Source: a virus
Virus record (IMG/VR): IMGVR_UViG_3300045971_000385
Location: 1-64,000 of that record
Direction: 5' to 3' (one strand)
Length of the DNA stretch: 64,000 nt
In this document: positions 23,507 through 31,793 of the stretch, piece by piece
Layout of the letters: every line of letters begins with the position of its first letter
Position numbering within the stretch: the stretch's first letter is position 1
The notes under the pieces: model-generated
Seen by the model: the letters and a program-made list of their open reading frames with translations, nothing else
Told to the model about the DNA's origin: nothing
Databases searched by the model: none
Position numbers and translations under genes: made by a program

Positions 23507-24454
23507 ATGGAACAGACTTACCTAGAATATCAAGAGCAAGCATACCTTGACTTGCTTAAGAAAGTATTAGAAACTGGCGAAGAAAAAATTGATCGTACTG
23601 GAGTAGGTACGAAATCATTATTTGGAACTTCACTTAAATTTGATCTAAGTGAAAAGTTTCCAATGTTAACAACAAAAAGAATTTTTGTTAAACCTGTATT
23701 TGGTGAATTGCTTTGGTTCCTGGAAGGATCCGGAGATGAAAGACGCCTAGCAGAAATTACTTATGGCACTCGAGACAAAGAACGAACTACTATTTGGACA
23801 GCCAATGCTGAGGCTTCATATTGGAAACCAAAAGCTGCATATGAAGGTGATCTGGGGCGAGTATACGGTGTGCAGTGGCGTAAATGGAGAACAACAAAGC
23901 TCTCTAGTATTGGTGATATTGTTCATCATATTGATGGTGGATATACTGTATTTGATACTAAGGCGACTGTTACTGAACTGGATCAGATTGCCCAAGTAAT
24001 TAATTCACTTAAAAATAATCCAGCAGATCGTCGTATGATGATTACAGCTTTTAATCCTGGTGAGATTGATCAAATGGCATTACCTCCATGCCACATGTTC
24101 GCACAATTCCATGTTAATCAGCAAACTAAAAAACTTAATTGTCAAATGTATATGAGGTCAGTTGATTTATTTTTAGGATTACCTTTTAATATTGCTTCTT
24201 ATGCTCTCTTAACAAAAATGCTGGCACATGTAACTGGATTAACTGCAGGTGAATTGACTATCGCTATGGGTGATACGCACATTTATCTAAATCATTTAGA
24301 GCAAGTTAAAGAACAGTTGTCTAGAACACCATATGAAATGCCTACAGTTACATTAGATGAATCAATTACCAATATTGATGATTTTAAAATGGAACATATC
24401 AAGCTTAATGATTATCAATATCATCCAGCAATTAAAGCCCCGATGGCTGTATAA
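23507..24454 (+). CDS. thyA: Thymidylate synthase
   Basis: 315 residues, SD CAGGATAT. Complete ThyA signature: RTGVGTKSLFG, FPMLTTKR, GDLGRVYGVQWR, DRRMMITAFNP, catalytic Cys 195 in PPCHMFAQF, RSVDLFLGLPFNIASYALL with Asn 228, and C-terminal IKAPMAV. It methylates dUMP to dTMP with methylene-tetrahydrofolate. Asn 228, rather than Asp, argues for uracil (dUMP) over dCMP, so this is not a T4 gp42-like hydroxymethylase. A dUMP hydroxymethylase cannot be excluded by sequence. An insertion of about 25 residues lies at 125-155. Confidence 0.93.
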   Translation: MEQTYLEYQEQAYLDLLKKVLETGEEKIDRTGVGTKSLFGTSLKFDLSEKFPMLTTKRIFVKPVFGELLWFLEGSGDERRLAEITYGTRDKERTTIWTANAEASYWKPKAAYEGDLGRVYGVQWRKWRTTKLSSIGDIVHHIDGGYTVFDTKATVTELDQIAQVINSLKNNPADRRMMITAFNPGEIDQMALPPCHMFAQFHVNQQTKKLNCQMYMRSVDLFLGLPFNIASYALLTKMLAHVTGLTAGELTIAMGDTHIYLNHLEQVKEQLSRTPYEMPTVTLDESITNIDDFKMEHIKLNDYQYHPAIKAPMAV

Positions 24455-24464
24455 GGAATATAAA

Positions 24465-24866
24465 ATGTTTAAACCTAAAGATGATTTGTCAAAACAATTA
24501 ATGCGCAGCATCCCTAAGAAGATGGCCGCTCTATTTGATAGAATGAATCTAAAACAAAATGTTGATTATTCTAGCGAGTTTATTTCTTGGTTTGTTTCAC
24601 CTAAAAATGGATGGGTTACATTTAATCTTCCAGATTCAGGTGATGAATTATTTAAAATAGAATGGACTGGTAATTATCTTAAGCCTAGAAATATTCAAGG
24701 TAGTGATAAACGCTTTGAACACCTTGCTGATAATCTTGAATTCTTAGTGGCTGTTGAAAGATCAATTTATAATAATCTCGAAAAGCTCATACCGAAGATT
24801 GAAAATAGTGCTCTTAAAATTGCTAATAAATTAATTAGTCAACGAGAAACACGCAATGAAGGATGA
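24465..24866 (+). CDS. Unknown protein
   Basis: 133 residues from ATG 24465 with AAGGAATA upstream; the longer frame starting inside thyA has no reason to be used. N-terminal part is basic, then a beta-rich middle, then long C-terminal helices. Overlaps the next gene by 11 bases. No motif recognised. Confidence 0.7.
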   Translation: MFKPKDDLSKQLMRSIPKKMAALFDRMNLKQNVDYSSEFISWFVSPKNGWVTFNLPDSGDELFKIEWTGNYLKPRNIQGSDKRFEHLADNLEFLVAVERSIYNNLEKLIPKIENSALKIANKLISQRETRNEG

Positions 24867-25305
24867 TCTTTTAGTTCACCATTTTAGAAATATATCAAAG
24901 ACTCCTCAAGGGGAGTTTTATGATTTACCTTATGGTGGTGCTTGTATTTTATCAAGAGAATTTGCACCAAATAAATTTTCTTTTTGGATGTACATTGTTT
25001 CGCATAAAGCAATTTACTATGGTGAAGAATTCGCTGAAACATTAAAAAGAAATTTAGCAGATATACCGGAACCGTATGGCACTATCGATTTTGATGGTGA
25101 TCGTGGCGATGATCTTATGCATACTATTGTTTCTTTTATGCTTCGTAAAACTAGTCGCGAAGATTCTTTTGAATCAAAACAGGTATATAGTACACTATCC
25201 TTATTATCTATATCACATGGCTATCCATGTGATCAAAGAGATTTTTCATGGCTTCTAGATAAGCTGAAAATAGAATATCCAGGAGAAGCAAAAAATGAAA
25301 GCTAA
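24856..25305 (+). CDS. Unknown protein
   Basis: 149 residues, starting MKDDLLVHHFRNI. Contains DFDGDRGDDL (about 76-85), an acidic cluster that could bind metal, and three Cys/His residues without a clear pattern. Overlaps both neighbours by about 11 bases. No family recognised. Confidence 0.68.
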   Translation: MKDDLLVHHFRNISKTPQGEFYDLPYGGACILSREFAPNKFSFWMYIVSHKAIYYGEEFAETLKRNLADIPEPYGTIDFDGDRGDDLMHTIVSFMLRKTSREDSFESKQVYSTLSLLSISHGYPCDQRDFSWLLDKLKIEYPGEAKNES

Positions 25306-25795
25306 TATTTTATTTGGTAATATTCTAAGTGCTCGAGGGATTATTGTTCAGGGCTGCAATTCTCAGGGAGTAATGGGATCTGGATTAGCTAAAGATATTC
25401 GAGAAAAATGGCCATTAGTTTTTGATGTTTATGCTGACCACTTGAAAAGTAAAGATTTTAATTCAGGTACTGTTTTGGGGGATATCATTCCATTTCTCCC
25501 AAGTAATCAAGATGCAATTATTATGAATTGCATTACTCAGGAATTTTACGGGCGCGATACTAATATTAAGTATGTTAGCTATAAAGCTATTGACATAGCC
25601 TTTAGGAAAATCTATAGATGGATTAATGAAGCTAAGGCAGCGGGCGTTCTTTCTTGTTTAGATATTAATTATCCACTTATAGGCGCTGGTCTAGCTAATG
25701 GCGATTGGTCAGTCATATCAGCAATCATTGATAATGTTGCATCTGAGGAAGATCCAGGCAATTATATCAAACGAACTTTATGGATTAAAGAATGA
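25295..25795 (+). CDS. Macro domain protein (ADP-ribose binding/processing)
   Basis: 166 residues, a single macro domain. Starts with NILFGNILSARGIIVQGCNSQGVMGSGLAKDIREKWP: the Asn in the GCNSQG loop and the VMGSGLA loop bind the ADP-ribose in this fold. A C-terminal YPLIGAGLANGDW gives the second ligand loop. Macro domains bind or hydrolyse ADP-ribose on proteins, RNA or as 1''-phosphate; the VMGSGLA type is the ALC1/Appr-1''-phosphatase-like form seen in phages. Genes with related ligands lie near it (deoxyribosyltransferase-like, ADP-ribosyltransferase). Confidence 0.88.
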   Translation: MKANILFGNILSARGIIVQGCNSQGVMGSGLAKDIREKWPLVFDVYADHLKSKDFNSGTVLGDIIPFLPSNQDAIIMNCITQEFYGRDTNIKYVSYKAIDIAFRKIYRWINEAKAAGVLSCLDINYPLIGAGLANGDWSVISAIIDNVASEEDPGNYIKRTLWIKE

Positions 25796-26052
25796 GCAAA
25801 TATGTCTGTAAGCACTGTGGCAGTACGAGCATATTAAAAGTTCATGGTAAATGTTCCGATATGTGTAATGTCCAACATGGATCATTTGTTGAAGTAGATG
25901 GATATGTTCCAAGAGGATTAGGAATTGGCGGTGGAGATTATTTAGAATTTGCTTTCTGTACAGAATGCGGTATGAAGCATGATTATAAGTATATTTCTCC
26001 TAAAGAAATTTTAGAAATACTTGCACCAACTAAGGATAATGAAGATGAGTAA
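25792..26052 (+). CDS. Small zinc-binding protein
   Basis: 86 residues. Cys 6 and 9 (YVCKHCG), Cys 21 and 25, then a second CTECG near 60-64 with a nearby His, which is enough for one or two zinc knuckles. The remainder is Gly-rich (GLGIGGGDY). Coupled to both neighbours by overlapping starts. A nucleic-acid-binding or structural role is possible; no family recognised. Confidence 0.72.
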   Translation: MSKYVCKHCGSTSILKVHGKCSDMCNVQHGSFVEVDGYVPRGLGIGGGDYLEFAFCTECGMKHDYKYISPKEILEILAPTKDNEDE

Positions 26053-26659
26053 TTACACAACAAAGATTGGTTTATTTGGTACTTGCGGTAACAGTACATG
26101 GCGTGATGCATTTATTGAACAATACAATAAATTTGAAGTGGGTTTTTTCAATCCTCTTGTTAAAGATTGGGATCCATCATTAGCTGAAATAGAAGCATGG
26201 CATTTATCAAATGATGAAATCATTTTGTTTCCTGTGACAGATGAAACTTACGGGGTAGGTAGTTTAGCTGAGATTGGATTTTCAGTTTTATCTTCATTAA
26301 AACGTGAATTAAACAAACATGTTATAATTTACATTGCTCCTAAGGTTGATGAATCTAAATTAGCTGCAGTTGATAAGCAGGCTGTAAAAGATTCTAATAA
26401 TGCACGAGCTTTGGTTCTAGCCCACTTAAAAGCAAATCGGATGTCAAACATACACATCGTTAATAGCCTTTATGAAATGCTTGAGCTAAGTATTGTATTG
26501 TATGCTTCTGCAGAATTGCTATCCCTTGTTAAAATTCCAAACTGGCAGACTGGTATTCATTCGAGTCAGCTCAGAGAGATCATTAATATGATCGATCATA
26601 CTAAAGAATCAGTTGTAACTCGTAATGAAGATATTAAAGCCGGTGTGCCGCGATACTAA
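26045..26659 (+). CDS. Nucleoside 2-deoxyribosyltransferase-like protein
   Basis: 204 residues from ATG 26045 (AAGGA 8 bases upstream). Begins KIGLFGTCGNSTWRDAFIEQ, then VGFFNPLVKDWD, an acidic EIEAWHLSNDEIILFPV segment, and TYGVGSLAEIGFS. This is the order of the Nuc_deoxyrib_tr2-type fold, where the last motif carries the catalytic Glu (Glu in AEIG). Such enzymes break or exchange N-glycosidic bonds of deoxynucleosides or nucleotides. Adjacent macro domain and ART genes suggest a nucleotide- or NAD-derived substrate, by inference. Confidence 0.78.
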   Translation: MSNYTTKIGLFGTCGNSTWRDAFIEQYNKFEVGFFNPLVKDWDPSLAEIEAWHLSNDEIILFPVTDETYGVGSLAEIGFSVLSSLKRELNKHVIIYIAPKVDESKLAAVDKQAVKDSNNARALVLAHLKANRMSNIHIVNSLYEMLELSIVLYASAELLSLVKIPNWQTGIHSSQLREIINMIDHTKESVVTRNEDIKAGVPRY

Positions 26660-26673
26660 GTCAGAGTAACAAA

Positions 26674-26683
26674 TCAATAAATA
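26674..26683 (+). promoter_or_regulatory. Possible late promoter variant (TCAATAAATA)
   Basis: Same decamer as at 31735-31744 and 56035-56044, here 25 bases before the ATG at 26709. No sigma70-type promoter is visible between the preceding gene and this start. Confidence 0.5.
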
Positions 26684-26708
26684 AGCTTATATTCACTATG
26701 AGCTTATT

Positions 26709-28385
26709 ATGTTAAAATTATTACAAGAAGCAAGTACACTTAGCATGCCAGATATCAAAAAGGCTATGTCTAAGGATAAGCAAGCATCCCTCATATTCAA
26801 GAAAGATTTAACACTCGATAAAATCGATAATGTTGAATCTTTTCTTTCATCTATAAAATATTATCTTTTAAATAACGATAATATCCACTCATTTATTAAA
26901 TCACGCAACAATATAAAAGACGTAGATACTTCTTATTTGGCTAGCGTTCGCAAAATGAGAGCTGAAAAATTCAATCAGGAAGAATTAGATCATTTAAAAC
27001 AATTTGTTTCAGATCTGTTTAAAGAATATAAGACTGTTTCTAATGGAACAATGTCATCTGATCTCAAAAAAGAAATAACAAAATGGGTGAATAGTAATAG
27101 TTCCTATTTTAATTTTACTCACTGGGCGCAAAAAGAATTACAATCGCTACCAGCAATAAGGCCAACAAAGAAAGTTGTGCTTTATAGAGGTGTATTGTTT
27201 TCAGAATATTCTTTAAAATCTAAAATTGATACATACGATGGTTCTTTAGAAGAAGGTAATGGCGCGAAGTTTTTAAAATCAATAAGAGATGATAATAGAA
27301 CTGTCGATTTAACATGGGATAGAGCATCAAGCTGGACATCCGATAAATCTGTTGCTGAACAGTTTGCAAAATATGGTGCTGCATCTTCGCAATTTGGTGC
27401 AATGTTACAATGGTTTGATAGAAATAAATCTAAGAAATTCATAGATGGTTCTCTAGGTTATGTCATATCAACTTTAGCAGATCCAGCAGATATTCTTATA
27501 GATATGAATATGATGTCTGCCTCTATCCATTCGGCTCATGGCAATGAATCGGAAGTTATTATGAATCCTGGAACATATCTTTGCCGAGTAGTTAGAAAGT
27601 TTACAGTAGAAGGCGAAGTTGATCCGGATACTGTTCCTTCTGTTGAAAATATTGACAATATAAAGGGAGCGTTAGAGCTTCTTGATACCTTTGTTAAAGA
27701 GATCAAACTCCCAGATGAAGTTGAACTATCGTATATGGGCTATCATGGCAGTGCTTCTATCTTATCGAATGATAATCTTAAAAAATTAATACTTAATAGC
27801 TCAACAACAATTGCTACACATTATCTTGATAAATTTTTAGGCTTCTATAGAAAACATCTTAATGATATCCCAGATTCAGATTTAAGAGCAGATAGATTCA
27901 GTGATCCAATTATAGCTAGAAGAGCCAGTGCTCTAAAAGATCTTATTAGAGAATTTAAATCACCGATTGTTCATGCTAAATTTAAAGATAATCCTAAAAG
28001 CAAAGGTAAGACACATGAATTGTCTGCAGAAGAAATTCGCAAAAATTTTAATAATGCTGATATAGAGTATCTTGAACAGAATTTGTTAGTAAAGGGTATT
28101 ATTACTAGTGATGCCGCCGCTAGATTGCTTGTTGAGTTAGGCAGGGTACTAGATGTTCCATTACCAGCAGCACATGTTATAGTTAGAATGGGTAATGCAA
28201 AACAGAGTGAATTAATAAAGAAAGTATTGGATAAATTTTACAATAAGGTTGGAGTTTATGAACCCGCTGATAAGCATGAATCAATAAAAACAATGATCAA
28301 TTTATTAAAGAAAGCTAATAGAAACAATGCTACTCTTAATTTTATAAATAAGATTTACAAATCAATGGAACAAGTAAATGCTTAA
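26709..28385 (+). CDS. Alt-like ADP-ribosyltransferase, candidate injected head protein
   Basis: 558 residues. N-terminus MLKLLQEASTL contains L-Q-E before Ala, the T4 prohead-protease cleavage form. The catalytic R-S-E triad of ADP-ribosyltransferases is in order: Arg 160 in VVLYRG, SSWTS at 207-211, and Glu 280-x-Glu 282 in NESEVIMNPG. T4 Alt has the same order near its C-terminus (LYRS, FVSTS, EMEVILP). The N-terminal 150 residues are helical. In T4, Alt enters with the DNA and modifies host RNA polymerase. A C-terminal 250-residue extension is unassigned. TCAATAAATA precedes the gene. Confidence 0.82.
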   Translation: MLKLLQEASTLSMPDIKKAMSKDKQASLIFKKDLTLDKIDNVESFLSSIKYYLLNNDNIHSFIKSRNNIKDVDTSYLASVRKMRAEKFNQEELDHLKQFVSDLFKEYKTVSNGTMSSDLKKEITKWVNSNSSYFNFTHWAQKELQSLPAIRPTKKVVLYRGVLFSEYSLKSKIDTYDGSLEEGNGAKFLKSIRDDNRTVDLTWDRASSWTSDKSVAEQFAKYGAASSQFGAMLQWFDRNKSKKFIDGSLGYVISTLADPADILIDMNMMSASIHSAHGNESEVIMNPGTYLCRVVRKFTVEGEVDPDTVPSVENIDNIKGALELLDTFVKEIKLPDEVELSYMGYHGSASILSNDNLKKLILNSSTTIATHYLDKFLGFYRKHLNDIPDSDLRADRFSDPIIARRASALKDLIREFKSPIVHAKFKDNPKSKGKTHELSAEEIRKNFNNADIEYLEQNLLVKGIITSDAAARLLVELGRVLDVPLPAAHVIVRMGNAKQSELIKKVLDKFYNKVGVYEPADKHESIKTMINLLKKANRNNATLNFINKIYKSMEQVNA

Positions 28386-29721
28386 ATTATTATGCGAGAT
28401 TAATGAAATTGCTAGTATACCAGAACTACTGCTATTAGAAGATCAACTGTCAACTGATGCGCTAGCTAAACAGATAGTCGTTCAATTAAAAGATGCTGGT
28501 ATTGAAGCTGCTTCCATTTTTAAAAAATCATCTGGCACAGTAAGACATGTAAGATTAAAATCAGAAGATCCAGTATCAGCATTTAAATCAATTAATGTAA
28601 AATTGGATTTGATGCCAGGTTCAAAAATAGCAACTGGAAAAGCTTCCAATCAAACATTCTTAGCAACACTATCCAAATCAAGTGGTGATTTTAAGAAGGG
28701 TGATACTTTCTATGTTGTTAATACATATTCAGCTGGGTCCAAGATTGGAAGTAAATTACTTACACCATCTAAATTAGGCTTAGAGGCAGAAGATTTTATT
28801 GCTACATCTAAAATTATGTCAATGACTAAAGCCGCATTGAAAGATTTAGAATGCTTTTCTCCAGAAGAGCTACAATATTTTACGAAACTATTATCTTTAG
28901 GTAAAGCAGATACGCATGAAATCGTCGCCCCAAGTACATTAAGTACTGATGACTTAAATAGAATTGGTATAGACTTTGGTGAAATATTTGGGGCTGTTTG
29001 GTATTCAAAAAAGACTGGGATGGGAAACATATTATTTCCTAAAGGAAATAATCCTTTAATTGATTTTGAATTAAGTGACGGAACAAATGAGAAGATGGTG
29101 TCTTCAAAATCTGGTACTGGTGCCCCTCCATCTTTAGATGCTGTTATGACCCAAATTGAATTAGATAAAAAATACTTCAATAAAAAATACGGTAAAAATA
29201 TTGTTGATGCTTTATTGTTAATACAAAATTCATCTACTGTAGATGGTCCATTACTAGCAGCTCAGGCATTAGATACTCCTGGATATAAAAAGCTTTCTAG
29301 CATGATGAAATCAACTGACATGTCTTCTGCATCTGTTGAAAGATATCTAGCTAAATTTGAAACTAAAGAAGATCTAGTTAAAGCTATGGCTCCATTCTTT
29401 AAATTAATAAAGAGAAATACATCAGATGAATCACTAAATATTATCTTCAACCAAGGTCAACGTCGCATCGGCATAGTAACTGCTCAATTAGCAAACTATC
29501 TATGTGATCTGTTTAATTATGATGAAGATTATACAATTTTTAATGACTTATTAAATGAAGCTGTTAGAAGAATAAAAGTAGATCAGCTTTATACGAACGT
29601 CAAATCTGATGGTATTGAGTTTATTATGAAGGCTTTTGAGACAGGTACCTTCAGCTGGATAAATAATAGTAGCACCCGAAAGCCTTCTTTAAAGAAAATT
29701 GCTTTCAAAATGTCAAAGTAA
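28378..29721 (+). CDS. Unknown large protein, candidate internal head protein
   Basis: 447 residues, translated from an ATG overlapping the ART gene stop by 8 bases. N-terminus MLKLLCEINEI mirrors MLKLLQEAST of the ART gene (L-C-E before Ile). A second LLLLEDQ segment follows at about 20-26. The rest is mixed alpha/beta, Ser/Lys-rich, with no domain identified. Shared leader and operon make co-packaging with the ART protein plausible. Confidence 0.75.
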   Translation: MLKLLCEINEIASIPELLLLEDQLSTDALAKQIVVQLKDAGIEAASIFKKSSGTVRHVRLKSEDPVSAFKSINVKLDLMPGSKIATGKASNQTFLATLSKSSGDFKKGDTFYVVNTYSAGSKIGSKLLTPSKLGLEAEDFIATSKIMSMTKAALKDLECFSPEELQYFTKLLSLGKADTHEIVAPSTLSTDDLNRIGIDFGEIFGAVWYSKKTGMGNILFPKGNNPLIDFELSDGTNEKMVSSKSGTGAPPSLDAVMTQIELDKKYFNKKYGKNIVDALLLIQNSSTVDGPLLAAQALDTPGYKKLSSMMKSTDMSSASVERYLAKFETKEDLVKAMAPFFKLIKRNTSDESLNIIFNQGQRRIGIVTAQLANYLCDLFNYDEDYTIFNDLLNEAVRRIKVDQLYTNVKSDGIEFIMKAFETGTFSWINNSSTRKPSLKKIAFKMSK

Positions 29722-29744
29722 GTTTTAAATTATAAGGATGTAAG

Positions 29745-29927
29745 ATGGACAAAAATGATTATCTAGAATTTCAGCCTAAACGTCAATTAGATAAAAAGAA
29801 GCGTCATAAATCTGGCTTCAATGAAAATGTTCAGGATGACAGAAAAGCGAGAATAGGCTTTAAGAATTACATTCGTCAAATAGAAGAAGAAGATCTTCTA
29901 GAAGATGACGATGAACAGGATGAATAA
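29745..29927 (+). CDS. Small charged protein
   Basis: 60 residues, SD TAAGGATG. Very charged: Lys/Arg-rich centre (DKKKRHKSG) and a strongly acidic C-terminus (EEEDLLEDDDEQDE). Probably disordered. The next gene starts on its last base. Function unknown. Confidence 0.65.
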   Translation: MDKNDYLEFQPKRQLDKKKRHKSGFNENVQDDRKARIGFKNYIRQIEEEDLLEDDDEQDE

Positions 29928-30418
29928 TGATTATTGTTCCCATCGCAAAAGACCTCATCGAGACAGATGATGGAAAATATCGTGTTATTGAATATACAAA
30001 TTTCAAATCGGGCGGTCCAGCTGTCTACGTTAAAGTAAACGGCACAAAAGATATCATCATAATTTACTTTTTTGATATTAAATCTATCAATGGAACTAAA
30101 GTTGAGTATCAATCATCATCTAAATGCTTCAATGCTTTAGGTAAGATTGCCAGAGAACAGCATCTACCACAACCTGATGATAAAATAGTTGTATTAACTG
30201 ATGGCATAGATGATGAAGATTTGAAAGAAACATCCGAGGTTGTTGGTGTTAAATTAAAATCTAAATCATTAGGCGCAAATAAGGGTATGTTTGTTAAGGA
30301 TGCTAATGGAAAGTATTTCAGACTAAAACAAATTCTAGATATAAAACCATCTTTAGGTGGTAATTCATTTGATAGAGATTTATTCCTGTCAATTTATAAA
30401 GATTACATTGGGGTTTAA
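29927..30418 (+). CDS. Unknown protein
   Basis: 163 residues, TAATG overlap with its neighbour. Mostly beta in composition (VIEYTNFKSGGPAVYVKVNG), including a DKIVVLTDG strand. A 3' part reads GVKLKSKSLGANKGMFVKDANGKYFRLKQI. Likely a small virion or early morphogenesis protein because tail genes follow, but no family is recognised. Confidence 0.7.
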   Translation: MIIVPIAKDLIETDDGKYRVIEYTNFKSGGPAVYVKVNGTKDIIIIYFFDIKSINGTKVEYQSSSKCFNALGKIAREQHLPQPDDKIVVLTDGIDDEDLKETSEVVGVKLKSKSLGANKGMFVKDANGKYFRLKQILDIKPSLGGNSFDRDLFLSIYKDYIGV

Positions 30419-30421
30419 AGC

Positions 30422-30607
30422 ATGGCAAAAATATTAGGCAATGATGTTGTCACCACAGAAGAATTTAATAATTTTAAAGCTTCATTCTTGGTACCTCATA
30501 TTAATAAAACAAACGGTCTTATTGCTAAATTGAAAATTTTTGCAATAGGTTTTGGAGTCATGGCTTCTGCGCTAGCTGTTATAGTGGTTTTATTGATAAA
30601 TAAATAA
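30422..30607 (+). CDS. Small single-span membrane protein
   Basis: 61 residues. The C-terminal 25 are one hydrophobic helix (FAIGFGVMASALAVIVVLLI) after a polar N-terminus, with Lys-Phe at the boundary. Type II orientation is likely. Role unknown. Confidence 0.68.
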   Translation: MAKILGNDVVTTEEFNNFKASFLVPHINKTNGLIAKLKIFAIGFGVMASALAVIVVLLINK

Positions 30608-30628
30608 ACGACTACTTACGGGTTTCCC

Positions 30629-30850
30629 ATGTCTAAAAAATTCGGTTTCATTTCTCACATAGTAGAAGATTCTATATCTCCTAAGATAAAATATCAAGTA
30701 TTTGAGGCAGAGTTGGGCTTTGAACATGCTGAAGTTTTAATACCATTTGATAAGGCCGATGACTTCGTTAAAGAATCAGAATCATTAGCTCCTAAAAGTT
30801 TAACAGCATTATCTAAAATTGCTGCTAAATTTGGAGGAAGCATTAAATGA
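30629..30850 (+). CDS. Small protein, unknown
   Basis: 73 residues, start follows a GGGTTT sequence. A beta-rich first half and a Ser/Lys-rich second half. The stop overlaps the next ATG (ATGA), linking it to the tail block. Confidence 0.65.
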   Translation: MSKKFGFISHIVEDSISPKIKYQVFEAELGFEHAEVLIPFDKADDFVKESESLAPKSLTALSKIAAKFGGSIK

Positions 30851-31716
30851 GTGTGTTACAATTATTTTCAAACAACGGTGTTTCATTACTTAACGCCGAT
30901 ATAACAGCATTTGACTTAACGATAGTATTACAACCTGGGGCTGGACAGCATTTTCCAAGACCATTGCTTCCCGGTGAATTCTTTTTAGTTACGTTAGAAG
31001 ATTTAGCTTCACCATCCATAAGAGAAATAATTAAAATAATTGGAAGAACGGGTGATATACTCTTCATTGATCCTGCAGGTAGAGCATTTGAACAAACAAT
31101 AGCAAGAGCTTGGCTTGCAAATGATACATTAGTTGATCACAGGGTAACCGCTGAAACAATGCGACAAGCATTCCTTCAGCCAGTTTCTTCTGGTTCTGGT
31201 ACACCGGGTCCTAAGGGGGATACTGGAGATACTGGTCCTAAAGGCGATGTCGGCGAACAAGGTATTCAGGGTGAACCCGGACCTAAGGGAGACACTGGTA
31301 GTCAAGGCCCTAAGGGTGACACTGGAGATGTAGGACCTCAGGGTCCTAAAGGAGATCCAGGTACCGGTACTGGAGGTGGTGGCTTGACGCCAACAGATCC
31401 AATAGTCGTTGAGCATGGTTGGACAGTACCAATTATCGACATTACATATTCAGACTTTAAGCGTGGTAATAAATTTTGGGTAACAGTCTATGATGCAGCA
31501 AGCGGTTTTGCTGAAACATTCGAAGTACTAACGGTCATTCAGGGACATCTATCTGCTAACACAGAAATAGTTACTTGGGCAAAGACTAACAGAATAGGAC
31601 ATAAATTTAATGGAGATATATTATTAACGTTAGATCAACCATTAAATAAATTAACATTTTCCTGGATTAACAATGAACCTGTAACAGATGTTATAGTCAC
31701 TCTAATCCACATATAA
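30847..31716 (+). CDS. Virion fibre protein with collagen-like repeat
   Basis: 289 residues. N-terminal head-on domain (1-115), then a collagen-like Gly-x-y run at about 118-175 ([17 protein letters not shown] style; DNA 31201-31373), then a beta-rich C-terminal domain of about 110 residues. Collagen-like Gly-x-y in phage tail fibres makes trimeric triple-helix shafts. It opens the tail-fibre block. T4 proteins of this kind are not exact homologues; the call rests on the repeat and position. Confidence 0.85.
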   Translation: MSVLQLFSNNGVSLLNADITAFDLTIVLQPGAGQHFPRPLLPGEFFLVTLEDLASPSIREIIKIIGRTGDILFIDPAGRAFEQTIARAWLANDTLVDHRVTAETMRQAFLQPVSSGSGTPGPKGDTGDTGPKGDVGEQGIQGEPGPKGDTGSQGPKGDTGDVGPQGPKGDPGTGTGGGGLTPTDPIVVEHGWTVPIIDITYSDFKRGNKFWVTVYDAASGFAETFEVLTVIQGHLSANTEIVTWAKTNRIGHKFNGDILLTLDQPLNKLTFSWINNEPVTDVIVTLIHI

Positions 31717-31734
31717 TACATAACATATAGCAAT

Positions 31735-31744
31735 TCAATAAATA
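31735..31744 (+). promoter_or_regulatory. Possible late promoter variant (TCAATAAATA)
   Basis: Identical to the boxes before 26709 and 56072. Here 49 bases upstream of the fibre gene at 31794, in a 77-base gap that holds no coding sequence. Confidence 0.5.
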
Positions 31745-31760
31745 ATTTATTATTCAAACA

Positions 31761-31775
31761 GCTCTAATTTAGAGC
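31761..31775 (+). other. Leader hairpin before the fibre gene
   Basis: GCTCTAA (31761-31767) and TTAGAGC (31769-31775) pair around one base; realistically GCTCT pairs with AGAGC. It lies between the candidate promoter and the SD AAGGGAGT, so it may stabilise the mRNA 5' end. Confidence 0.45.
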
Positions 31776-31793
31776 ACTAAAAAGGGAGTCCTT

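Noticed and set aside
23507-24454. dCMP hydroxymethylase (T4 gp42-like)
   Set aside because: The residue that distinguishes uracil from cytosine is Asn 228 as in ThyA, and the whole motif set is that of thymidylate synthase.
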